The notes: generated from the letters alone by a model not told the origin. A stretch of 64,000 nucleotides of DNA from Roseomonas nitratireducens (GCF_017813355.1 NZ_JAGIYZ010000022.1:1-64000), one strand, 5' to 3'. Shown: positions 17,591 through 29,244, counted from the first letter of the stretch. Numbers and translations: made by a program.

Positions 17591-19239
17591 GCCGCGGCCT
17601 CCTCCTCCCGCCGCGCAGGCTGGGGCTGCGGGACGCGCCCGGAGGGAATCTCGCCGGGGCGGTAGGCGGGCAGGCGGCTCGCCGGGATGATGGCGAGCGC
17701 CGCGACGGCGGCCATGATGAGCAGGCCGATCTTGAGCGCCTGGAGCCGCGCCTCGGTGTTGACGCGCACCGCCTCGGCGACCTGCTCGGGGTTCGCGCCG
17801 GTGCGCTGCATGATGCCCAGCAGCCGGTCGTTCGAGACGAAGTTGATGCTGTCGAGGTCGATCTGCGACACCACCCCGGGCGGCAGCTGCGGGTTCTCGG
17901 CGATGCGGTACATGATGCCGGCCGACAGCAGCCCGACCAGCAACGCGCCGGCCACCGCCGTGCCGACGCCGGCGGCGAGGTTCTGCGTCGTGCCGCGAAG
18001 GGATCCGACGTCGCCTGCCAGGTCCTTGGGCGCGGCCGTGACCAGAACGTTGAAGACCAGCGTCACCAGCGCCCCCTGGCCGAGCCCGAAGGTGATGAGG
18101 CCGAACATGACCGGGATGGCCGACCAGTCGTTGCGCACCACGAAGGCGAGCCAGAGCAGGCCGACGATGCAGAGCAGGAAGCCGCCCTGCGCGATGCGCC
18201 GCGGCGGCACCTTGTCGTATAGCCGCACCACCAGCATGGCGGTGAAGAACACCGTCAGGTTGAAGGGCATCATGGCGATCGCGGTTTCGATCGGCGTGCG
18301 CCCCTGCACGATCTGGATGTAGAGCGGGACGGTGAAGTTCAGCATGGCCTCGAGCCCGACCACGGTGAACATCGCGTAGACCGCCGCGCGCTCCTCGCCC
18401 GAGGTGATGACGCGCAGGTCGAGCAGCGGCGTCCGCCCGCGCGCGGCGACGCGCCTGCACCAGGCGAGGAAGACCTGCAGCAGGATGATGCCGGTCACGA
18501 TCATCAGTGGCGCGGGGGACATGCCGAACACGCTGAACGGGGCGCCCGGCCGCGCCACGCCGAGCCCCCAGCGGTTGAGGTTGTTGAAGCCGAACACGAC
18601 CATGATGATCGCCGTCGCGGCGAGGATCACGCCGACGATGTCGATCTTCACCTCGGGCCGCTGCTCCTCCGGCTTCAGCCGGAAGGACAGGAAGAACACG
18701 ACCCCGGCCAGCACGACCAGGATTCCGAAGACCGGCCGCCAGCCGATGAAGGTGCCGAGCATGCCGCCGATCATGAAGGCGGCGACACCCGCGCCCGCGC
18801 GCGCCGAACCGAGCGCGCCCACCGCCGTCGCCTGCTGCGGCCCGCGATAGTGGTGCGCGATCAGCGCGACCAGCGCGGGCACGATCACCGCCGCGGCGAG
18901 GCCCGCGAGCAGCTGCGCGACCATCATCACGGGCGCCGCCGTCGCCAGGACCATCAGCACCTGGGCCACGCCGAACAACCCGACCACGACGCGGAACACC
19001 GCGGTCGATCCGAAGCGCTGCACCAGCTTCGCCCCCAGCATCACGAAGCCGGCGACCGAGAGCGAGTACATCACGATGCCCGTCGCGATCGTCGTCGGCG
19101 GCACCTCGAAGCTCGCGACCATGCCGGCCAGCGAGACCGGCAGCGCGGCGACGTTGAAGGACATCAGGACCTGGCCGAGCGCGATGGCGATCATCGGCAC
19201 CCAGGATTCGCGCGGCGGCGCGGTGTCCGTGCTGCTCAT
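17587..19239 (-). CDS. MFS transporter, DHA2-like (14 TM)
   Basis: A 550-residue major facilitator with about 14 hydrophobic segments. The length, a central loop before the second half, and a hydrophilic C-terminal tail rich in Pro/Arg/Glu fit the drug:H+ antiporter-2 group. A large loop near residues 440-500 (NPQLPPGVVSQIDLDSINF and following) faces the periplasm. It is probably an exporter; its substrate is unknown. It sits between glutaminase and asparaginase genes on the same strand, 28 bp from the former and overlapping the latter, so an export role tied to amino acid amides or their analogues is possible but unproven. Confidence 0.85.
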   Translation of the reverse strand: MSSTDTAPPRESWVPMIAIALGQVLMSFNVAALPVSLAGMVASFEVPPTTIATGIVMYSLSVAGFVMLGAKLVQRFGSTAVFRVVVGLFGVAQVLMVLATAAPVMMVAQLLAGLAAAVIVPALVALIAHHYRGPQQATAVGALGSARAGAGVAAFMIGGMLGTFIGWRPVFGILVVLAGVVFFLSFRLKPEEQRPEVKIDIVGVILAATAIIMVVFGFNNLNRWGLGVARPGAPFSVFGMSPAPLMIVTGIILLQVFLAWCRRVAARGRTPLLDLRVITSGEERAAVYAMFTVVGLEAMLNFTVPLYIQIVQGRTPIETAIAMMPFNLTVFFTAMLVVRLYDKVPPRRIAQGGFLLCIVGLLWLAFVVRNDWSAIPVMFGLITFGLGQGALVTLVFNVLVTAAPKDLAGDVGSLRGTTQNLAAGVGTAVAGALLVGLLSAGIMYRIAENPQLPPGVVSQIDLDSINFVSNDRLLGIMQRTGANPEQVAEAVRVNTEARLQALKIGLLIMAAVAALAIIPASRLPAYRPGEIPSGRVPQPQPARREEEAAA

Positions 19240-19267
19240 CAGGCGTTTCCTCGTGCTTGCCCCACCC

Positions 19268-20272
19268 CTAGCCCACGGGGGCGGAGGCGAAGAGGTTCAG
19301 TCCCAGCCGTTCCGACAGGAAGCGCGTGACGAGCTGCCCGCGCACGCTGTTGCCCGCGGCATCGAGCGGCGGTGAGAAGACGCCGAGCCCGCCCTTGCCC
19401 GGGGCGATGGCGACGATGCCGCCGGCGACGCCGCTCTTGCCGGGAAGGCCGATCTCATACAGCCAGTCGCCGGATTGCTCGTAGAGCCCGGCGGTCGCCA
19501 TGACGGCGAGGACGCGGCGGCACCTCTCGGGTTCCAGCACGCGTTCCTTCGTCACCGGATTCACGCCGCCATCGGCCAGCGTCGCGCCCATCACGGCAAG
19601 GTCGCGCGCGGTGACGTTGACCGCGCATTGGCGCGTGTAGATGTCCGTCGCCTCGTCCGGGTCGCAATACATCCGCCCGTAGCCGTGCAGCAGCCGGGCG
19701 ATGCCCTGGTTGCGCTGGTTGGTCGCGGCTTCGGAGGCATAGACCTCCTCGTCCATCGCCAGCTCGCGCCCGGCGAAGCGGGACAGGCCCTCGCGGATGA
19801 AGCGCCAGCGTTCCTCGGCGTTCGCGCCGGGGGCCAGGCTCGTCGTCGCGATCGCGCCCGCGTTCACCATCGGGTTCACGGTGCGCTCCCCGTTCAGCTC
19901 GATCGCCATGACCGAGTTGAAGGGCAGGCCGGTGGCGTTGACGCCGATCGCCGCGCGCGCGCGCCCGCCGCCGAGCGCCTCGCACACCAGCGCGAAGACG
20001 AAGGGCTTGGAGATGGACTGGATCGAGAAGGGCAGCGCCGCCTCGCCGATCGCGAAGGTCTGCCCGTTCACGCCGGCGACGCAGATGCCGAACCAGGCGG
20101 GGTCGGCCTTGGCCAAGGCGGGGATGTAGTCCGCGACGGTGCCGTCGGCCACGGCGCCGTAGCGCTCATGCGCCTCCCGCACCAGGGCCGAGACCGTGCC
20201 GGGCGGCGGCAGGTTGCCGGTGGAGACGGCGGCGGGGCCGATGGCCTCCTCGGCGTGCAGCCGCTCATGCAT
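19268..20272 (-). CDS. glsA: Glutaminase A
   Basis: A 334-residue serine-dependent glutaminase, converting glutamine to glutamate and ammonia. The beta-lactamase-like SxxK motif SISK (residues 86-89) carries the nucleophile, and the conserved NPMVNAGAI, TNQRNQGIA, YTRQCAVNVTARDLA and GLPGKSGVAGGI segments span the domain. Length matches the single-domain bacterial family (about 310-335 residues). It is the first gene of a minus-strand run glutaminase-MFS-asparaginase, suggesting a set that releases ammonia from amino acid amides. Confidence 0.93.
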   Translation of the reverse strand: MHERLHAEEAIGPAAVSTGNLPPPGTVSALVREAHERYGAVADGTVADYIPALAKADPAWFGICVAGVNGQTFAIGEAALPFSIQSISKPFVFALVCEALGGGRARAAIGVNATGLPFNSVMAIELNGERTVNPMVNAGAIATTSLAPGANAEERWRFIREGLSRFAGRELAMDEEVYASEAATNQRNQGIARLLHGYGRMYCDPDEATDIYTRQCAVNVTARDLAVMGATLADGGVNPVTKERVLEPERCRRVLAVMATAGLYEQSGDWLYEIGLPGKSGVAGGIVAIAPGKGGLGVFSPPLDAAGNSVRGQLVTRFLSERLGLNLFASAPVG

Positions 20273-20416
20273 GGGCGGACGCCGAGCGCCGGTTCATCGC
20301 CGGGATCGCATGGACATGGACCAACATCGCGGCAGCCTAACAAGCGCGGGCGCGGCACGGATCGACCCCGCGTCCCGCCACTGGACGGAGGGTTCCAAAG
20401 CGCCGCTGCGGGCGAG

Positions 20417-21532
20417 CTAGAGGCGCCGCAGGATCTGGCTGACGTTCGGCGCGCCGCCGTCCGCGCTCGGCTGGGCCCGGGCCAAGACATCCGTCCTGCC
20501 CTCGAGCGCGGCGGCGCGCAGGTCGCGCGGCGCGATGCCGAACTCCGCGCGGAAGGCACGGCTGAAGCTCGACGGCTCGAAGAAGCCGACGGCCTCGGCC
20601 ACCTGCGCGATGCCGCGCCGGTCGGCCGGGTCGGCGAGCAGCCGGTAGGCCGCGCCCAGCCTTTCACGCTGGATGTGCCGGGCCACGCCGCCGAGCGGCT
20701 CGAACAACCGGTACAGCGCCGAGCGGGACACGCCGCTCATCGCGCAGAGGCGGGCGGGGCCCAGCGTCGCGGAGCCGAGCTTCTCGCGGATCAGCCGCTT
20801 GATGCGCGCGAGCTGAAGGTGCTCGAGCTGCGGCCGCGCGGCATCGACGCTCTCGCAGCGGCTGTTGAGCGCCGCGGCGAGCATGGCCTTGGTCACCGAG
20901 GCCAGGTGCGGCAGGTCGCTCGTGCGGAACTGCCCGGCCTCCTCGCGCATGCTGTCGAGGAAGGATGCGAGCATGCGGCCCGCCGGGCCCTCGAGCGGCG
21001 CGTTGAGCGCGGCGGAGAGCATAGGCTCCAGCTCCTGCACCGCATCGCGCGCGAGGAACAGGGACTGCCATTCCATCTCCGCGCCTTCGCGCTCGGCCTC
21101 GAAGGTGCGGGCCATGGTCAGCACGTAGGGAACGCCGGGCCGGAAGACGACGTCGTCGTCGCCGCTGCGCTGGCGCTGCGTGCCGCGCTTGCACACCGCG
21201 ACGATCCAGTGGTCGAGGGAGTCGCGCCGGATGCGCGCCGGGGTGCGGCTGTAGTCGTAGGGCGGCAGGGCGGCGTGGTAGTACATGAAGGACCCGAAGG
21301 GCAGCGCCGTGCCGCTCGCCTGGAAGCCGGATGCGGGCGGCGTTCGTGGGCGGCCGGTGTCGAGATACGGCACGCAGAGGTCGCGCCACGCCTCGAACTG
21401 CTGGTTCGGCGGAAGGCCTGTCGTGGACACGACGAGGGGGCGGATCGCGGCGTTCCGATCCGCGGACGCGTTCTCGGCCTCGCCTTCTCCGCACGATGCG
21501 CGCGGCCGCCAACGCCCGGATCCGGTGTCCAT
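20417..21532 (-). CDS. AraC family transcriptional regulator (AraC-binding-like N-domain)
   Basis: A 371-residue regulator. The ATG at 21532 follows an AGAGGA ribosome site; the longer in-frame ATG at 21604 adds only low-complexity residues. Residues about 30-220 form the cupin-like sensing domain of the NphR/FeaR type (AraC_binding_2), with the stretch LPFGSFMYYHAALPPYDYSRTP. The last 110 residues are the double helix-turn-helix DNA-binding domain, including LCAMSGVSRSALYRLFEPLGG and VAEAVGFFEPSSFSRAFRAEFG. The regulated gene is not obvious; the divergent gpsA and the upstream glutaminase run are nearest. Confidence 0.88.
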   Translation of the reverse strand: MDTGSGRWRPRASCGEGEAENASADRNAAIRPLVVSTTGLPPNQQFEAWRDLCVPYLDTGRPRTPPASGFQASGTALPFGSFMYYHAALPPYDYSRTPARIRRDSLDHWIVAVCKRGTQRQRSGDDDVVFRPGVPYVLTMARTFEAEREGAEMEWQSLFLARDAVQELEPMLSAALNAPLEGPAGRMLASFLDSMREEAGQFRTSDLPHLASVTKAMLAAALNSRCESVDAARPQLEHLQLARIKRLIREKLGSATLGPARLCAMSGVSRSALYRLFEPLGGVARHIQRERLGAAYRLLADPADRRGIAQVAEAVGFFEPSSFSRAFRAEFGIAPRDLRAAALEGRTDVLARAQPSADGGAPNVSQILRRL

Positions 21533-21841
21533 GTTCCTCTCCCCGGCCGTCGGCGGTGCCGCGGCGCCCGTTGAGGGTGCAGGGTAATACCGTGGCCCAA
21601 CCAATCCTCAATAATAAATGAGCGTTGATGGCAAGTTATGCTCACGCCTCCGTAAATCTGAGGTCCGCCGGCGGCAGCCCGCTGATCGCGCCCCGGCCCC
21701 GGGCGTCGCTCGGCGACGGGGCCGGCGGGGCAGACATCGCGCCATGCGATGCTACCCTCGCGCCATGCCGCATCAGCCTGCCCTTCCGTTCCGCACGCGC
21801 AGACCCGCTGGCGCGCTTCGCCCGCCGCCGGGACGCCCGGC
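21533..21841. promoter_or_regulatory. Divergent intergenic region between AraC-type gene and gpsA
   Basis: A 309-bp gap without a convincing gene. Around 21605-21645 it is clearly richer in A/T than its surroundings (for example caataataaatgag at 21608-21621), which in this genome marks likely promoter or operator sequence. Short reading frames here have no recognisable protein content. It probably holds promoters for both the regulator and gpsA. Confidence 0.4.
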
Positions 21842-22819
21842 ATGAAGATCGCCGTCCTTGGCGCCGGGGCCTGGGGCACCGCGCTGGCGCTCCAGGCCGC
21901 CCGGGCCGGCCGCGATGTCGTGCTGTGGGCGCGCGACCCCGCGCGCGCGGGCGAGATCGCCGCGGCGCGGGAGAACACCCGATACCTCCCGGGCGCGGCC
22001 CTGCCAGCGGCGATGGCGGTGACGGCGGATGCGGCGGCGGCGCTCGACGGCGCAGCGCTCGTGCTGTGCGTGGTGCCCGTGCAGGCGCTGCGCGGCGTGC
22101 TGGCCCGCCTGCCGGCACGGGGCGCGCCGATGCTGGTCTGCGCGAAGGGGGTCGAGGCCGCGACGCAGCGCCTGCCGCTCGAGGTGGTGGCGGAGGCGCA
22201 TCCCGACCGGTCCGCCGGCGTGCTCTCCGGCCCCAATTTCGCGCATGAGGTCGCGCGCGGCCTGCCGGCGGCGGCCGTCGTCGCGGCCGCCGATCCGGCG
22301 CTGCGGGAGGCGGGGCTGGCGCTGCTCGGCTCGGCCGCCTTCCGGCTTTATGCGGGGGAGGATCCGGTCGGCGCGCAGGTCGGCGGGGCGGCCAAGAACG
22401 TCATCGCCATCGCGGCGGGCGCAGTGATCGGCGCGGGGCTGGGCGAGAATGCGCGCGCGGCGCTGGTGACCCGCGGCCTGGCGGAACTGTCGCGGCTGGC
22501 GGTGGCGCTCGGCGGCCGGGCGGAGACGGCGGCGGGGCTGACGGGCCTCGGCGACCTGGTGTTGACCGCGGCGGGGCCCGGCAGCCGGAACATGTCGCTG
22601 GGCCTGGCGCTCGGGCGCGGGGAAAGGCTGGGCGATGTGCTGGCAGGCCGCGCCGGCGTGACCGAGGGGGTGAAGACTGCGCCGGCGCTGGTGGCGCGGG
22701 CCGCGGCGGTGGGCGTGGAATTGCCGATCTGCGCCGCAGTGGCGGAACTGGTCGCCGAGCGGATCACGGTCGCGGAGGCGATGGCGCGCCTGCTGGCGCG
22801 CCCCTTCCGCGCCGAATAG
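21842..22819 (+). CDS. gpsA: NAD(P)H-dependent glycerol-3-phosphate dehydrogenase
   Basis: A 325-residue enzyme making sn-glycerol 3-phosphate from dihydroxyacetone phosphate, the first step of phospholipid synthesis. The N-terminal Rossmann motif GAGAWGTALA is at residues 7-16, followed by CVVPVQALR and CAKGVE. The substrate-side marks are SGPNFAHEVARG and the catalytic-lysine segment GGAAKNVIAIAAG; GLGDLVLTA and the RAGVTEGVKTA segment close the C-terminal domain. The ATG at 21842 is directly before the Rossmann strand; longer in-frame reading from 21749 is not supported. Confidence 0.96.
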   Translation: MKIAVLGAGAWGTALALQAARAGRDVVLWARDPARAGEIAAARENTRYLPGAALPAAMAVTADAAAALDGAALVLCVVPVQALRGVLARLPARGAPMLVCAKGVEAATQRLPLEVVAEAHPDRSAGVLSGPNFAHEVARGLPAAAVVAAADPALREAGLALLGSAAFRLYAGEDPVGAQVGGAAKNVIAIAAGAVIGAGLGENARAALVTRGLAELSRLAVALGGRAETAAGLTGLGDLVLTAAGPGSRNMSLGLALGRGERLGDVLAGRAGVTEGVKTAPALVARAAAVGVELPICAAVAELVAERITVAEAMARLLARPFRAE

Positions 22820-22825
22820 CGCCGG

Positions 22826-23101
22826 TCAGGCGCGGCGGGACTGGTCCTGCGCGTGCAGGCTGCGGACCGCGGCGACGTAGCCGGACTGGGTGCCGGTGAC
22901 GAGCGCCTCGTTCAGCTGGCGCAGCAGGCGCTCGAGGTCGCCGGTGCGGCAGAGCTCGAGCGAGCCGAGCCCGGCGCGATGCGTGGCGCGGTAGGAGCCG
23001 TCCTCGAGCCGATCGATCTCGATCGTGCTCGACCCGCCGGCGACCGGGCGCAGGGTGATGATCACGTCCTCGGGGTTCGGTCCGGAATCGACATCGGCCA
23101 T
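22826..23101 (-). CDS. Conserved hypothetical small protein
   Basis: A 91-residue soluble protein from the ATG at 23101, which has an AGGAAGG ribosome site; an in-frame start at 23224 would add a basic, unlikely segment. The content is acidic-to-neutral with a predicted beta-strand part (DVIITLRPVAGGSSTIEID) and a C-terminal helix (LERLLRQLNEALV). No family is recognised. It is convergent with gpsA, leaving 6 bp between stop codons, so a terminator must lie within the coding ends. Confidence 0.7.
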   Translation of the reverse strand: MADVDSGPNPEDVIITLRPVAGGSSTIEIDRLEDGSYRATHRAGLGSLELCRTGDLERLLRQLNEALVTGTQSGYVAAVRSLHAQDQSRRA

Positions 23102-23489
23102 GGGCGACCAATCCTTCCTGGCGTTGCGGACGCGGGGCCGCCCCTCTGGCTGCGTCCGGCGGTGTCTCCGCGCTCTCGTCATCCTGGCGAGGCAGCGGTT
23201 TTGATAGCGCAAGAGAATCACCAAACGGCTTACGGGGGCCAGCGACCAGCGGTAGCGCTGCCAGCGCGAGGAATCGCATTTGGCGCCCGGATGCGGTTGC
23301 GCAGCGGCCCGGCGCTGCCCGCGGCGCCAGGAAACGTGTTCGTGATCAGGGACTTAGGGAAATTGCATGACTTGGCGTGATTCGCGCAGGCCGTCCCAAA
23401 GCAAGGGAATTCGACAAAAATAAACACATGTCACGAAAATGTGATATCGGGCGACGGATGAGATCGCGCGGCGCCCGCGTCGGCAGCCC
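23102..23489. other. Gene-free stretch between hypothetical protein and ccmB
   Basis: A 388-bp region with no convincing gene. The part 23402-23450 is AT-rich for this genome (gacaaaaataaacacatg), and contains the imperfect inverted repeat cacat..atgtg around 23424-23442, which could be a protein-binding site. A 65-codon minus-strand frame covers part of it but has no recognisable content. Nothing else is visible. Confidence 0.4.
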
Positions 23490-24149
23490 CTAATCGCCCG
23501 TCAGCGCGGCCCCCGCCGCCAGCGGCGCGAGCGGCACCGCCAGCGAAACCCCCGCCCCAAGCAGCAGCAGGAAGGGCGCCGGGGACAGGCCCGCCCCCGC
23601 CGCCTCGATCGCCGCCGCGCCGAAGATCACCGCGGGGATCGCCAGCGGCAGCACCAGCAGCGGCAGCAGCACCCCGCCCCGCCGCGCGCCCAGCGTCAGC
23701 GCCGCCCCCGCCGTGCCGAGCAGCGACAGCAGCGCGGTCGCCAGCGCCAGCGCCGCGATCGCCGTGCCCCAGGCTTCCACCGGCAGGTTCAGCATCGCCG
23801 CGGCGACCGGCGTCGCCGCCATCAGCGGCCATCCCGTCGTGATCCAGTGCGCCAGCGCCTTGGCCCCGGCGATCCCGGCCCGAGGCAGGCCGGAGACCAG
23901 CAGCTGGTCGAGCGTCCCGTCCTCCGCATCCGCGCCGAACATCCTGTCGAGCGGCAGCAGCGCGGCGAGCAGCGCGGCCGCCAGCAACGCGCCGGGGGCG
24001 ATGCGCGCCAGCGTCTCCGGCGCCGGCCCGACGCCGAAGGGAAACAGCGCGGCGACGATCACGAAGAACAGCACGGCCGCCAGCGTGTCCGCCGGGTGGC
24101 GCAGCGCCAGGCGGACCTCCCGGCCCAGCAGGGCGAGGAAGGCGGTCAC
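23490..24149 (-). CDS. ccmB: Heme exporter protein CcmB
   Basis: A 219-residue membrane permease with six hydrophobic segments, the length of CcmB. It forms with CcmA the ABC component of cytochrome c maturation system I, which drives release of heme-loaded CcmE. The stretch FGADAEDGTLDQLLVSGLP in the first cytoplasmic loop is the CcmB hallmark that docks on CcmA. A GTG start at 24149 shares GTGA with the end of ccmA; the longer in-frame reading into ccmA is an artefact. Other ccm genes (ccmC-I) are not in the window. Confidence 0.94.
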   Translation of the reverse strand: MTAFLALLGREVRLALRHPADTLAAVLFFVIVAALFPFGVGPAPETLARIAPGALLAAALLAALLPLDRMFGADAEDGTLDQLLVSGLPRAGIAGAKALAHWITTGWPLMAATPVAAAMLNLPVEAWGTAIAALALATALLSLLGTAGAALTLGARRGGVLLPLLVLPLAIPAVIFGAAAIEAAGAGLSPAPFLLLLGAGVSLAVPLAPLAAGAALTGD

Positions 24150-24793
24150 AGGCGCAATTCCTCGGCATCCTCGATCGGCAGCGGGATATGCGTCGCGGCC
24201 AGCACGATTCCGCCCGCCGCGCGGTGCGCCGCGAGCAGCGGCCGCAGCCGCTCGACCGAGGCGGCGTCGAGGCCCGTCGTCGGCTCGTCCAGCAGCCACA
24301 GCGGCGCGGGGGCGAGCGCCAGGCGCGCCAGCGCCAGCCTTCGCTTCTGGCCTGAGGACAGGACCCGCCCCGGCAGTTCCGCCAGCGCCTCGAGCCCCAG
24401 GGCGGCGAGCGCCGGGGCGACGTCCCCGCCCCAGAGCCGGGCGAAGAAATCGAGGTTCTCGGCGACCGTCAGCGCCGGCTTCACCGCATCCTGGTGGGCG
24501 AGGTAGCGCAGCCGCGCGGCATGGGCGCCGGGGTCCGCCGCCACATCCTCCCCCCGCCAGAGGATCGCGCCCTCCGCCGGGCGCAGCAGCCCGGCGAGCA
24601 GGCGCAGCAGCGTGGACTTCCCCGCGCCGTTGGCGCCGGTCAGCAGCACGGCCGATCCCGCCGCCACCCGGAACGAAAGGCCAGCGATCACCGCCCGCTC
24701 GACCCTGAGGCAGGCGAGGTCGCGCACCTCCAGCACCGCCCCGCCGACCTCAGTCAAACCCGCCCCCATCCATGGACCGTTGCCGGCCGCCAT
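24146..24793 (-). CDS. ccmA: Heme ABC exporter ATP-binding protein CcmA
   Basis: A 215-residue ABC ATPase, partner of CcmB. It has Walker [10 protein letters not shown], signature [14 protein letters not shown], Walker [11 protein letters not shown] and a switch histidine in AATHIPLP. The short length and the sequence [16 protein letters not shown] before the signature match CcmA. Translation may also start at the in-frame ATG at 24769, eight codons later. The gene diverges from acnA across 65 bp. Confidence 0.94.
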   Translation of the reverse strand: MAAGNGPWMGAGLTEVGGAVLEVRDLACLRVERAVIAGLSFRVAAGSAVLLTGANGAGKSTLLRLLAGLLRPAEGAILWRGEDVAADPGAHAARLRYLAHQDAVKPALTVAENLDFFARLWGGDVAPALAALGLEALAELPGRVLSSGQKRRLALARLALAPAPLWLLDEPTTGLDAASVERLRPLLAAHRAAGGIVLAATHIPLPIEDAEELRL

Positions 24794-24814
24794 GCTTTAA
24801 ACCGCCCGTTTGTG

Positions 24815-24832
24815 CGGCCGCGAACGGCCGCG
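24815..24832 (+). promoter_or_regulatory. Hairpin in the acnA leader
   Basis: A perfect 7-bp inverted repeat (gcggccg, loop cgaa, cggccgc) 26 bp ahead of the acnA start, downstream of the ccmA start. A stable stem at this place could sit in the acnA 5' leader and affect its expression, but it may be chance in GC-rich DNA. Confidence 0.35.
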
Positions 24833-24858
24833 CCATACTGAGGAAGGGCAACGCGACC

Positions 24859-27555
<2,697 letters not shown>

Positions 27556-27583
27556 TCGCCGGCCACGCGGGCCGACTTCGACG

Positions 27584-27615
27584 GGGGCGCGGACCGCAAG
27601 GCCGCGCCCCTTTTT
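27584..27615 (+). terminator. Rho-independent terminator of acnA
   Basis: A perfect 9-bp stem, ggggcgcgg (27584-27592) and ccgcgcccc (27602-27610), with a 9-base loop, followed by five T residues. It lies 29 bp after the acnA stop. Confidence 0.9.
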
Positions 27616-27720
27616 CGTGGCGTCGCAGCCACCGCTTGCGGTCGATCAATTCAGAATCATGCATGGATGCTCACGATTTCGTGACGCCGGGCAAGGCGCC
27701 CGGGAGCGGAGGAAATGCCC

Positions 27721-28014
27721 ATGCGCGCCAATCGTTTCGCCGCGACAATCGCGGCGGCGGCCCTTCTCGCGGCCTGCGCCACACCTGACGACTATCGCCC
27801 GGCCTGCCGCGCCGAGCACGCGGACAGCGCGGAAATCGAGACCTGCGCGAACCAGCGCGCCGACAGCGCGAACACCACCGCGACGGTCGTCACGGTCCTC
27901 GGCGTCGTTGCCATTGGCGCGATCGCCGCCCTCGCGGCCGGTTCGGGCGGCGGGGGCGGCGACAGCCGGAACGACTACAGCGGCCTTTGCGCGCTCGCGC
28001 TGAAACGGTGTTGA
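27721..28014 (+). CDS. Small putative lipoprotein
   Basis: A 97-residue protein starting with a lipoprotein signal ending in LAAC. The mature part has three further Cys-containing segments, then a hydrophobic helix (VVTVLGVVAIGAIAALAAG) and a glycine-rich GSGGGGGD turn before a Cys-bearing C-terminus. The ATG at 27721 has GGAGGA at a proper distance; the ATG two codons earlier is too close to it. Anchoring in the envelope is likely; no function is known. Confidence 0.7.
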   Translation: MRANRFAATIAAAALLAACATPDDYRPACRAEHADSAEIETCANQRADSANTTATVVTVLGVVAIGAIAALAAGSGGGGGDSRNDYSGLCALALKRC

Positions 28015-28033
28015 GGCGCGCGGGGCGGTCGCG

Positions 28034-28459
28034 TCAGTCGATATCCCGCGCCCCGCGCAGCCGCTTCGTCGCCCCGCGCCGCGCCTTGCCTTCCAGCCGC
28101 CGCACCTTGGACCCGAGCGTCGGCTTCGTCGCCTTGCGCGGCGGCGGGGGCGGCGTCGCGGCGTCCCGGATCAGCGCGAGCAGCCGCTCCAGCGCGTCCT
28201 CCCGGTTCCTCTCCCGCATGCGGTGGCGCTGGGCGGTGATGACGAGCACGCCGTCCTTGGTCATGCGCCGGCCGGCGAGCGTCGCAAGCCGCGCCTTCAC
28301 CGCGTCCGACAGGTTGGGCGATGCCATGGCGGCGAAGCGCAGCTGCACCGCCGTCTCCACCTTGTTGACGTTCTGCCCGCCGGGGCCGGAGGCGCGGAGG
28401 AAATCCTCCTCGATCTCGGCCTCGTCCAACGCGATGCGGCCCGTGACGCGGATGCTCAT
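28034..28459 (-). CDS. arfB: Alternative ribosome-rescue factor ArfB (peptidyl-tRNA hydrolase)
   Basis: A 141-residue GGQ-domain protein which hydrolyses peptidyl-tRNA on stalled ribosomes that lack a stop codon. The GGQ motif (27-29) lies in SGPGGQNVNKVETAV, as in ArfB/YaeJ. The C-terminal tail is strongly basic (about residues 105-135, many Lys/Arg), which in ArfB inserts into the empty mRNA channel. Its start overlaps the eutC end by 4 bp, so it sits last in an operon with eutBC, with no obvious functional tie. Confidence 0.93.
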   Translation of the reverse strand: MSIRVTGRIALDEAEIEEDFLRASGPGGQNVNKVETAVQLRFAAMASPNLSDAVKARLATLAGRRMTKDGVLVITAQRHRMRERNREDALERLLALIRDAATPPPPPRKATKPTLGSKVRRLEGKARRGATKRLRGARDID

Positions 28460-29244
28460 GGCGCGGGCAGGACGCCTGCGGGCATCTCGTCCTTCAGCGC
28501 GACGCCGGTCGCGCCCAGCCCCGCCGCGGCGCGCAGCAGCCAGGCGGCCTTGGCCGCGGCCTCCCCATATGAGAGCCCGCCGGGGCGTACATTGCTGATG
28601 CAGTTGCGCTCGGCATCCGTGCGCCCGCGCCGCGGCGCCCAGGTGATGTAGAGGCCGAGGCTGTCGGTCGCCGACAGCCCGGGCCTTTCGCCGATCAGCA
28701 CCACCACCGCCGCGGCGCCGATGCGTTCGCCGACCTCATCCCCCAGCGCGACACGCGCCTGTTCGGCCACCAGGATCGGACCGACGGGCAGGGGCAGCGC
28801 GGGGATCAGCCGTTCCAGCACGGCGGGCGCGTGGCGCTGTACGCCGGTCGCGCAGAGCCCGTCGGCGACAACGAAGGCAACGCTGCCGGGTGCGGAAGGC
28901 AGCGTGGCGCCCTCGGCCAGTCGCCGACCGAGATCGGGACGCAGGAGGTACGTGCGGCGCTCCGGCGCGGCGCTGCGAACATGCAGCACCGGCGAGCCAA
29001 GCGGCGCGAGCGCCTGGCGCAGCGCGGCAGGATCGAGCGCCGACCACACCGCGTCCCGCGCGCGACCATGCGCTTCCTGGAAGTCGAGATGCGCCGCGGT
29101 CGGCAGTGCGGTGCCGGTGCGGCCGAGCCCGACGCGGGCATCGGTGAAGCGGCGCAGGTCGCGCCAGGCGGTCGTCGCGCTTGTTTCGCGCGACCGATCC
29201 GGATCTCCGCGCCCTTCGGCGCTGCGATCATCGGGCGCGCTCAC
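28456..29244 (-). CDS. eutC: Ethanolamine ammonia-lyase small subunit
   Basis: A 262-residue small (light) subunit of the adenosylcobalamin-dependent ethanolamine ammonia-lyase, which makes acetaldehyde and ammonia. Family stretches include ARVGLGRTGTALPT, RPDLGRRL, VVADGLCATGVQRHA, ERPGLSATDSLG and the C-terminal ERNCISNVRPGGLSY, which carry cobalamin-contacting residues. The start is GTG at 29244 in a GTGA overlap with eutB. The longer in-frame reading into eutB is an artefact. Confidence 0.94.
   Translation of the reverse strand: MSAPDDRSAEGRGDPDRSRETSATTAWRDLRRFTDARVGLGRTGTALPTAAHLDFQEAHGRARDAVWSALDPAALRQALAPLGSPVLHVRSAAPERRTYLLRPDLGRRLAEGATLPSAPGSVAFVVADGLCATGVQRHAPAVLERLIPALPLPVGPILVAEQARVALGDEVGERIGAAAVVVLIGERPGLSATDSLGLYITWAPRRGRTDAERNCISNVRPGGLSYGEAAAKAAWLLRAAAGLGATGVALKDEMPAGVLPAP

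Noticed and set aside
23230-23427. 65-codon minus-strand frame before ccmB
   Set aside because: It is short, has no recognisable domain and no ribosome site, and covers the AT-rich patch that looks regulatory.
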